This document shows, one piece after another, positions 55,528 through 64,000 of a stretch of 64,000 nucleotides of DNA. The translations under genes were made by a program, and so were the position numbers. Source of the stretch: Shiraia sp. slf14 (lineage: Eukaryota > Ascomycota > Dothideomycetes > Pleosporales > Shiraiaceae). The stretch's first letter is position 1. The number at the start of each line of letters is the position of its first letter. The notes below the pieces were generated by a model. It worked only from the letters and a program-made list of their open reading frames with translations. It did no database searches and was not told the origin of the DNA. The stretch lies in NCBI GenBank assembly GCA_000498155.1, contig AXZN01000023.1, positions 620,001 to 684,000 on the forward strand, read 5' to 3'.

Positions 55528-55705
55528 TTCTGTCTCTACCCGCACGTGTCCTACCATGTCTCCCCTCCCCCATTGCTGAACGCTACCATGCGCCTGACTC
55601 GCGCATCTCTGGTCTTGCATTCCTCCACCAAAACCCCATCTCCTTGGTTCTAGGATGATCTTCGTCACCACCACTGCCCTGCCTTAAGCGAATCTTACCA
55701 TCATC

Positions 55706-58142
55706 ATGGCCAACTTCCGCGCCCTCCAACCGGCGCCTATGGACGATGAAGCCCCTTCACAGCCCCAGTCCAGGCCACTACTTGCTCAAAAACCAAAACG
55801 AACCGTCACCCTTGGTGCCTGTGTAGCTTGTCGAAAGAGAAAATCAAAATGCGATGGCAATCGTCCCGTCTGCACTTGCTGTACCCAAAAGGATACAGAA
55901 TGCATATACGAACTCGGCCCCAACGAAAAGCCCTCCCAGGCCATGAAGCGCAAAAATGAAGAAATGCAGGGCGAATTAAACAATTTGCGTCAATTATATG
56001 ATTTCATTCGTTTGCGCCCCGAGGAAGATGCCATGGAAATCTTGAGACGCATCCGCGCAAACCCCTCCAATACTTCCACTCCACAGCGCATACAAGAGCT
56101 GGCAGACTTTGTCCGACATGGTGACCCGCAGCCCCAACAACAGCAGCCACCACAACCACCACACCAACACCAACAACCCCCTCACATTCACCCTCAACCG
56201 CAACCTCAAACGCAACTGCAATCCCCACCCCCTCAACCACCGCGCATTCAAGATGACCTGGGAAAATCAGTGACTTTGCCTCCCCTCCGTTATGCTTTGG
56301 ACTCTCCAAGTTCCATGGATCCGCATGCTTATCCCCTCCCTGGAATCATGTACATGGGCTCAGAGGAACCCCTCAGCCAACGACGTAGGTTTACGTCTGA
56401 TGCTGATGTGTCGGCTCGGTAAGTGACCACTTGGACCAATCGTTGACCGGGCCATTTTGACCAACTCTAGCTCAGGTAGCCGTAGCTCCCTTCCCCCTCT
56501 CACCTCGATAGACGCCATGTTGAGTCCTTGTTCGGTTCCTTTTTTCGAAGACTCGGGCCACGATCCACGGATGGCTTATGCACGGAATTGGACGACTGTC
56601 ACTGACGAAACACAACTTCTTATTTCGATTCTCACCACCTGGTCTCACTATGAGGATTCCTATTGGCGCTCCTTGGACAGAGATGCTTTCCTCGATGACA
56701 TGGCAAACGGAAGAACCAACTTTTGTTCCGAACTTCTCGTGAATGCTCTGCTAGCTACGGGTTGTACCACTTGTCCTGCTGTCATGGATCGATCAAAACC
56801 CTTCTCCGAAGTATCTGTCATGACGGCTTTTTACAACGAAGCACGGCGACTTTGGGTGCAAGGGAAAGGATCAAACAGCATAACACGAATGCAAGCAGGT
56901 TTGTGTCTCTATCTATTCCTAGGAAAGCATGGCCGCGATAAAGAAGGACATGAATATCTCCTCGAAGCTTGTCAAATAGGCCAAAATCTAGGTCTTTTCC
57001 AGCCGCAATCGCCAAAGTCTTGTCCAAAGCCATACGATGTTGTTCAGGAAGACTGGGACAGAACATGGGCCATCACAGCTTGGGCACTTTTTAATTTTCA
57101 ATTGTGAGTTTAAATATTGTAATATCTTGAGCATACCTAATCGCCTCTAGAACTATGGCATTCGTTTATACATTTCCCCCGCCTATCAAAGTATTACCAC
57201 CCGTTCCAATACCATGTCAACATGCTTCGAAGAGTGAAGGTACACGGAATCTACTCCGCCTTGTGTAGGCCAACACTAACCGTGCTTAGACTTCTTCCTA
57301 GCAGAATGCACCAAGAACATCATCATCCTCGACTGCCTCAACACTGTGCAAGGGCTTGATGTGCCTAAATCGGAGGAGCCCTATGTGCCAAGCACTACCA
57401 AAATTGAAAAATGCTACAAGCGACTCATGGCATGGTGGGACAAACGACCACTCTCAATCCAGCCGGATCAATTCCCGTCCAAGGAGAATCTCTTGCATGC
57501 GTATGTACTTTGGTCCAGCGTGGTGTTTGCACTAATAAACGTAGAATGGTATTTCATGCCGATATTGTTTCTCTTTTCCAGCCAATTCTCAGTCACAAAG
57601 ACAATTTCGCACACGAAAAGTCGTACGTGGATCATGCACAATCCGTCACGTTTGCCGCGGCAAAAGAGATTCATCGCTTGCTTGAGTTGCAAGAGTTACG
57701 CCACGGCTGGGCTAATTCCATCACCTTCATTCTCCATCCGATCAGTGTGTCAGGTTTCAGCTGCCTATCAGAAATTTCACAAATATTCCCCGATTTATTG
57801 GATGCGGAGACTAGCGAACAATACCGAGGCCTGTTGGTATCACTCCGTGCTCTCACCGCACTTTCCAACTACAACTACTATGCACAACCGCTGTTTCGAC
57901 TATTGACGCAGAAGTGCCAGGATATGAACCTGAGACTGCCCGTCAAGCTCAAAACCGCAATAGACAATTATCTCACCGAAGAATGGACCCGAACAGCTGC
58001 AAACTTGGTGAGCAGTCAATATATTGCCGACGTGCCCAAAACAGTAAAGGATACGGAGGCCGCTCGAATGGATGCGATTATTTCAAGTTGGGAGGGACTG
58101 AATCTGGACGATCAGGACAAAGGCAAGAAAAAAGTCACCTAA
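55706..58142 (+). CDS. Zn2Cys6 transcription factor with fungal_trans domain
   Basis: Exons 55706-56418, 56471-57103, 57151-57239, 57290-57500 and 57545-58142 encode 747 residues. The binuclear zinc cluster is at 39-66 (Cys39, 42, 49, 56, 59, 66; an additional Cys58 gives CTCC). A basic linker and a dimerisation-like helix follow (MKRKNEEMQGELNNLRQLYDF). A Gln/Pro/His-rich stretch (about 145-190) is probably an activation or spacer segment. The middle-homology region covers most of exons 2-5 (ILTTWSHYEDSYWRSLDRDAFLDDM, GLCLYLFLGKHGRDKEGHEYL). The type resembles NIT-4/xylanolytic-like regulators, targets unknown. A 4-kb promoter region upstream suggests complex regulation. Every intron is 44-52 nt. 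Confidence 0.93.
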
Positions 58143-60684
58143 AGACGCCATGGCAGGTGGCGCAATGAAAATGTCTTTTTACCACGCCGCAACTCGCTCC
58201 GCGAAAAACGTCTAGGGTGGGCCCGACTAGGGAAACGGTCTTGCGGCCCACAATACCAAACGCGAACCATGCGTTGTGAATTCGAAACCCCAACAGCCTG
58301 GCCATAAGCTACAACAGTATAACCACCCGGTCAAGCTCGGCAAGCCACTGCCTGGCAAAACTACCCAGTACAGCACAAGGGCCCAACGATACCCCAGTCA
58401 TTAGTACGCCCGCAACTACGGCGCCATCACGAGTACGATCGACGCCTTACCAACCTGCATAGCTTGAATTGAGTAAGAGTCGGCCCTTTTGCTCAGCATG
58501 CAATCGCTTCGGCATGTCAGGGTTAAGCGGCTCGGCGCCGGCACCCAATGCCGCAAGCATATTATTCGGCCAAATCTTGGTGTCGGTGACGCCCCGCCGC
58601 CGCTCCTTCTCCTCCTTTCGCGTTCGTACTCGTGTTTTGGTTCCGGAAACGATTTGATCAGACCTGCAACATGCATTGCATTTGCATAACATGGCATGTT
58701 TCTGGAATAGCCGCCGAGCACCTTCTACGCCGAAGCATGGCACGTCATACGCCGGAGCATGGCTTCTTACAGCGTTGTTTAGGCAGCTGTCGGGCTTGGG
58801 TTCTTGGGCTCTCACGCCCGTGGCGAAGCAATGTGATGTGATGTAATATGACGATGCAGCAGACACGAGAGTGGTGAGGAATGACGCTGGCAAGAGGGGT
58901 ATGGTGTTTATGAAAGGCGTCAAAAGAGGAAAAAGAGCGAATATACATTATATTAAGTAATTATAATTCGGACTTTCATAGTAGAAGATGTGGGGAAACG
59001 AAGCAAGGACATGAAGGAAAGCAAAATACATTTAATCAGTAATATATCACTTTCTACATTCCATCTTTCTCCACGATTATTAGTACACACACGAAGCCAA
59101 CGCGCAAGTTCAATCTAACACTTTAGGTTAGTTTAGGGCCAGGCACACAGCGGACGCTTTCTGCGGCCGTGTGTGATTGGGTCGCCGTACGTCGTTGGGT
59201 AGGAAGTGCTGAGATGTAGATTGAATCGAGTCCACTAAACTAAACCCAACGTGTGTAGAATACACGAATAGTACATGAATCATCCCGGTGGGATCTCCAC
59301 GCCCAACGCTCTCAACCAAAAAATTCTTTTAAGATATACCTAGACTAGAGAAGTAGGGCTTTTCGCAGGTTAATATCCTCTTCTAGCCACCTACCTACCT
59401 ACCTACCTACCTACCTAGCTAGTATCTTCTGACCTTTTCCACATAATCCAGGCGTGTTGGGAATTTAGGCCGAGGGATTGAAGGATAGACGCGCGCTACT
59501 TATATACCTAGGTAGTTGGCAGGATCCTTTCGCTTGTTGGGGTTTGAAATGGGTTGGTGCCTGCGAGTAGGTGCGTGGAGTAGGTGGACTAGGATTGATG
59601 GACTGGGTTGTGCGAGTCAGGCTTGCTTGCGTGGTCGTTAAGACGAGTCGTGTTTTGAACGTATCGGGTTGTAGCGAAGTGGAAATGCAGGGTGATGGGA
59701 TAAGTGATATGTGATAAGTGATAAGTGATAAGGGGTCAGGGAATGCGACTAAGACATCCGATGTGTCTTCAGCTAGCCACATATACACCGGCTTATTGTG
59801 TATACGAGATTGGAGAGTAGTTGGGATTGTTGGGGAGTGGAGAGGAAGATCGAGATCGACGAAGGAATATTGACGAAATGAGAAGGCGGATGGAAGGGGG
59901 ATGGACTAAGATCAAAGGAATTATGTGCTGTTAGGAGTTTGTTTTCTGACTACGCAGAATACACATACACTGAAACTGAAAACTGCACTTGAATGTGTAT
60001 GTACCGATGTATACACATACATATATGAAATCTCCAAATCTTGAAGTCTTGGAATCAATGTACACTACATCCTCAACACGCAACTTTCCAGCCCTTTGAT
60101 CTAGCTTCGTATCCAGGCAGACTCTTGAAAAGAAAAGTGGTAAGTCTTAGATAAGAAGTACTTAGATAGCATCCAGATCCAAGTCGTAAGGGCTTCGCTT
60201 CCTTTCCCTTCCCCCTCCCATCCTCTTCTTAGCCCAAGCCCACCACCCAATCCCACCATACCGCACACGCAATCCGCCCGTTGTGGCGTATGCGTTGGGA
60301 CAGAGACGAGTGGCGGTGGCGGGGGTCTGGATTTCACATGTGGTTGTGTAGTCGGGCTTGTATACGAAGGGAGTCGGGTGCATGTATGCGATGGGTAAGC
60401 GAGCGAGTGGGTGGATGAGTGGATGAGTGGAGATGTGGCGCGGTTAAGCGCTGGAGAAGGAAAGAAAGGAGGAAGAGGAGGATGAGAGAGGATGAATGGG
60501 TTTGGCAGGGCTCGGGAGGAGAAGGGGAAATGTTGATAATTTGGGAGTTTGATGGACTTGTTTAGTTCCTACCCCATTCCCTTCACTGCATTTCCTTCTT
60601 ATATACACTTTTTCCTCTCACATACCCACCTACTAACAATTACTCCCTACGCTTCGCTTCCTCTCCTCTTCTCTGAATTCGGTT
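58143..60684. other. Intergenic region
   Basis: No firm gene. A minus-strand ORF at 58447-58923 starts with TTG and lacks domains. Repeats seen are CTAC units (59388-59417), GTGATAA units near 59705-59735 and GAGTGGATGAGTG near 60400-60430. Confidence 0.5.
59388..59417 (+). repeat. CTAC tetranucleotide repeat
   Basis: About seven units, the reverse complement of the GTAG array at 52.2 kb. Confidence 0.9.
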
Positions 60685-61412
60685 TCAAGCAACATCCACA
60701 AGCGGCCAATTAATCCCCTTATCCGCGGCCCCCGTATTCCCCAACCCCGCACAATTATACATGCCCACAGGATTATTCTGCACGGCTTTCATGTATTGCA
60801 GATCAATGCACAGTTCTGTACTCACGAATTAGCATCTTCCTTCACCCTCTCATACCAATTTCCCCTCACTCCAAAGCCCTCACAGCAAAGAAAAGTAAAA
60901 CTCACTTGTCCCCGAAGACTCCGCAAGCGCAATCCTCCCATCGCCCATCTCCATCCACTTCTGCGCTGGTTCAGTCTCGCTGCAAGGCCGCACGTACAAG
61001 CGTGCCATGTCTTTCCAGGCGGATTTTGCGCCCGCATCGATGCACAGCGTGGTGTCGAGGAGTTGGATGCGGGTGGTGGGGCTGGCGGGGGGTGAGGTGA
61101 AGAGCCATTGTTGGGAGGGGGTGGATGTTAGTTTTTGACTGTGTATAGAAGAGGGGTTAGCTGGTGTTGAAGAGTGGAAATATGGGGATAGAGATAGATA
61201 GGGGGAAAGGAGGAGAGAGAGATGGGGGATTGAGGGACGTACACGACCAACGCACTTCCATTCGTACGGGCTGTAGGGACAATGACGAAAGTGCGGTCTC
61301 GGTTTGAGGTCATGTAGACTTTTCGAGCTGGCGCTGGCGCTGGGGAGGGGGATGGTGTTTGGGAGAGGGAGAGAGAGGCGAGGGTAAGTGTGAAGAAGAG
61401 CGTGAGTTGCAT
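60685..61412 (-). CDS. Small secreted ricin-B-lectin-like (beta-trefoil) protein
   Basis: Exons 61412-61243, 61138-60906 and 60815-60685 give 177 residues. A signal peptide (MQLTLFFTLTLASLSLS) and a short Pro/Ala linker precede a domain with ricin-B-type repeats: QQWLF, LLDTTLCIDAG, QKWMEMGDGRIAL, TKLCIDLQY, VGMYNC. These are the QxW and L-C-[IL]-D hallmarks of carbohydrate-binding beta-trefoils. No enzymatic domain is attached, so only glycan binding can be proposed; similar fungal proteins act in cell-wall interaction or defence against grazers. It lies next to an MFS gene on the same strand with no evident functional link. The GT donor of intron 1 is chosen to keep the frame. Confidence 0.75.
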
Positions 61413-61679
61413 GTTGAAGTTGTAAAGTCGTGATAATTTTCTGCAAATATCAATTCAGTAGAACCAAATAATCAGGGCTGACAGTCCACTTAAGCTTTTG
61501 ACGTTTCACCTATCCGCATAGAAAGTATGTGGGGCATATTGTACAACCTCATTTATATCCATCCATCAAACCCCAGAACCCTCATCTATATTTTACCCGC
61601 AGAATACACCTTTTCGGTAGTTGATATGCACCACATCTCCATTACCGCACACACAACTCAAGCAACAAAGCTTACTGAA
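61413..61679. promoter_or_regulatory. Spacer between MFS and lectin genes
   Basis: A 267-base AT-rich spacer that must include the 3' end of the MFS transcript and the promoter of the lectin gene, both on the minus strand. Confidence 0.4.
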
Positions 61680-63775
61680 TCAAGCTTTCTCAGCACCATC
61701 GCGCTTCTCCGCTAACCTCTTCTTCGCCTCCTCTTTGAGCTTCTGATCATCATCTCTATTAAGCTCAATCTGCGGCATCAAAAACCACGCCGCAATAAAA
61801 GCAAGCGCATTCAACGCCGCACACACAATGAAAATAATCCGAAACCCCTTCCTATACGCAGACGCAAGATCAAGCCTCACACTCTCCGTCGCCTCGTCAC
61901 CAAACCTGGCCCGAAACTGCGCCGGAGAATTCAAAAGTAACTGAATAGCAGCGTTTTCAAGACCATGTGGCATCAACGTCCTTCTCACCGCGTTATTGAT
62001 GATAGTTCCTGAGATAGCGAGGCCGAGCGTTCCTCCTAGATTGCGAATAAATTGCCGGAACGATGTTACAATCGCCATGTGTTTTCGCTCTACGCCTGCT
62101 TGGACTGCGACAAGAGAAGGTTGCAGTGTGTTTCCCAGGCCGAATCCACACAGCAGACCGAAGCCAATGATTTTTCCTAGAGAGTGGCCGTCGAGCGTGG
62201 AAAAGAGGCCCATGCCAATGGACCAGACGCCCCAGCCTAGTAAGAGACATTCGCGATATCGCCCGGTTTTGTGGATCCAGAGGCCGGAGAGGGTGCTGAA
62301 GAGGGCTGGGAGAGTTAGACGAGTGGATTTGGATGAGGAGAAGGGACGTACTTTGTGTGAGTGTGATGGGAAGTAACAATGCTCCGGATTTGACGGCCGA
62401 GTAGCCATAGACTAGTTGGAGGAATGTTGGGACGTAGTATACTTGAACGAGAAAACCCCAGCCGTTGACGAACATTGTTAGCGATGCGCCGTTGACGATC
62501 TTGGCTTTGAATATCTCCACTGATTGTCGTTAGTATCGGTTAAGAGAGATGTCGGTTATGTGTAATGTTGCTTACTGGGTACGAGTGGAACGAGGGTTCC
62601 TTTCCACTGCCATAATACAAAAGAGACTGAAACGACGACACCGACTACAAGGGTTGCAATGACGTGAGTTGAATTCCATGCATATTCACCGCCGGCCCAT
62701 GTCAATGCAAGCTATTACTTGTCAATAATGGTCAATGTTCATGAGATGTTGATACTTACCACTAATAGTGCTGAGCCAGCTAAGGCTAAAAATGCGCCAA
62801 AGAAGTCGATCGCAGCTACTTTTCTACGTTTGTTAGCCAGGAATTGGAAAGAAGAGAGTAAATACGAACACTTTCCAGTCGCCGTATACTTTTCTGAGCG
62901 GCATGAAGAAGTATACACAACCAGTGGTGAATACGCAGAGGAATAGATTCAATCTGAAAATCCATCGCCTATAAAGAGTCAGCCATTTATTCTTAAACAT
63001 ACAGTACCGACACTTACCAAGAGTCGCTGCTCTGAGATGCCAAAGCACCTCCAATCACCGGTCCTATACCGTGGGCGATCGCAACGACGGATCCCTAATT
63101 TGTAATGAGCATGGGGATGAATACAGAATTGATAGACTTACTAATATGCCCTGATACTTGCCTCGCTCACGCAAAGGGACAATATCCGAAACAATCATTT
63201 GCGCCACAGTCATCACGCCGCCTCCACCAACACCAGTAAAAGCACGAAAGACAATGAGTTGCAATGATGATTGTGCGAGCGATGCTGCCAGCGAGCCAAA
63301 GAAGAAGATACCAATGCCTATCACCAATAGCCTGTCACGCATCAAGTCAGTAAGAAGTCATGTGCAGGGCACTAATAGCATGGCATACACCTTGCGAGAC
63401 CAAATATCAGAAAGCCGTCCATAGAGAAGTTGAAAGGACGTCGATGTCAGGAAATATGCACCTGCTATCCATGCACTTTCTGAACTGGCATTGAGGTCTC
63501 TTGAAACAATTGTTAGTGCTGCAGCAAGTGTTGTTTGATCCATCAAAGCGAGAAGATCGACGCTCGCACAAGCGAGGAATATCTACAGGCGTTGTCAGCC
63601 AACGCCAGAGATAAAGGTTAATCAGACGGACCGTTATTATAGTTTTGACAGGAACATAATTTGTCTGCTCGTTGAACTCTGGAGGCGCATCTTTGGCTTT
63701 CTGTGACGGCAAGCTCTCATTCGACGAGGCTTCTAAAACGCCTTGATTTGTGGGATCGAGCTTTTCTTCAGCCAT
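61680..63775 (-). CDS. MFS drug:H+ antiporter-type transporter (DHA2-like)
   Basis: Nine exons (63775-63632, 63582-63389, 63331-63142, 63094-63018, 62968-62870, 62823-62760, 62711-62576, 62519-62352, 62305-61680) sum to 565 residues, the length of 14-helix DHA2 pumps. Recognisable parts are MDQTTLAAALTIVSRDLNASSESAWIAGAYFL (helix 1 and loop), GRLSDIWSRKV (motif A), VFRAFTGVGGGGVMTVAQMIVSDIV (motif B/C region) and GKYQGILGSVVAIAHGIGPVIGG. The C-terminus is charged and cytosolic. Such proteins export toxic compounds or secondary metabolites across the plasma membrane; substrate unknown. Intron 2 uses GTATGC two bases beyond an earlier GTGTAT. Intron 5 uses an unusual GTTCGT donor, the weakest point in the model. 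Confidence 0.88.
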
Positions 63776-64000
63776 GATGGCTGACTAGTTGCTTTCTTTC
63801 AACGAGTGACAAAGATGAGAGCTGTAGGATAGAACAGAAAAACCGTGTGGAGCAGGAGAGACTCCAAGCAATTGTCCTAGCAAATCTACGCGAGGAAATG
63901 TGGCAAGAGGATACCGAGGAACATATAACGACACGGCTCGTCCTTCACCAATCATACGCTCGTTCCGCACGGTTGAACAAGTCTTCCAGCAAGGTGCAGA
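63776..64000. promoter_or_regulatory. Upstream region of the MFS gene
   Basis: The last 225 bases of the window lie upstream of the MFS start and should contain its leader and core promoter. No gene is visible. Confidence 0.4.

Larger units (their letters stand above)
51640..55705. promoter_or_regulatory. Four-kilobase gene-free region before the Zn2Cys6 gene
   Basis: No credible gene. It contains a GTAG tetranucleotide array (52235-52267), ATACATGC repeats near 52870, long purine/pyrimidine-biased stretches from 54500, and two hexamer arrays close to the downstream gene. The size and the pyrimidine-rich final kilobase suggest a long promoter and leader for the transcription factor. Many short ORFs here are low-complexity. 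Confidence 0.5.

Noticed and set aside
58447..58923. 158-codon ORF on the minus strand
   Set aside because: Begins with TTG, has no domain, and its composition (RRR, KEEKERRRG) follows local base bias.
1..64000. CRISPR arrays, bacterial operons, prophage
   Set aside because: Introns, fungal protein families and spaced genes exclude a prokaryotic origin; no direct-repeat/spacer structure is present.

Overview
The window is nuclear DNA of a filamentous ascomycete. Genes are spaced, sit on both strands and carry short GT..AG introns (mostly 44-100 nt) with CTRAY-type branch sites close to the acceptor. The gene content is typically fungal: a NACHT-ankyrin NLR with a HeLo-like partner, an ENA-type cation ATPase, a Zn2Cys6 regulator, DHA-type MFS, P450 and small secreted cysteine-rich proteins. 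Class Dothideomycetes, order Pleosporales is my best guess from the overall look of the proteins; this is inference, not proof. No rRNA, tRNA, CRISPR or intact transposon was recognised.

Layout. 1-4118: a divergent pair, an NLR on the minus strand (ankyrin end cut by the window edge) and a HeLo-like N-domain protein on the plus strand. The effector carries two HET-s-like C-terminal repeats and the NLR one N-terminal copy, so this looks like a fungal cell-death sensor/executor pair. 4119-8633: gene-poor, with one small spliced gene at 6878-7216. 8634-21509: housekeeping block: ENA-type P-ATPase, Ste20/GCK kinase, DUF4048-like protein, TIM22 and an unknown protein. 21510-24802: gene-poor. 24803-28580: NOB1 (ribosome maturation), WDR83/MORG1, and ICln/Lot5.

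28581-33400: accessory stretch. It holds a tandem family of small secreted cysteine-rich proteins (two intact, one frameshifted, the first two with similar promoters) followed by three small unknown helical proteins. 34285-37489: a cytochrome P450 beside a 2-oxoglutarate/Fe(II) oxygenase, possibly a small metabolic pair. 37490-39864: compositionally odd, repeat-like DNA with one doubtful ORF.

39865-51639: S-adenosylmethionine decarboxylase (with a spliced leader and a candidate uORF), an epoxide-hydrolase-like protein that has lost both the nucleophile and the catalytic histidine, HID1, and the TFIIH helicase XPB/SSL2. 51640-55705: 4 kb of promoter-like, repeat-bearing DNA in front of a Zn2Cys6 regulator (55706-58142). 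60685-63775: a secreted ricin-B-lectin-like protein and a 14-TM-type MFS transporter.

All exon boundaries were deduced by eye from splice signals, reading-frame continuity and family similarity. Each multi-exon model sums to a whole number of codons. Family names rest on recalled motifs, not on a search.
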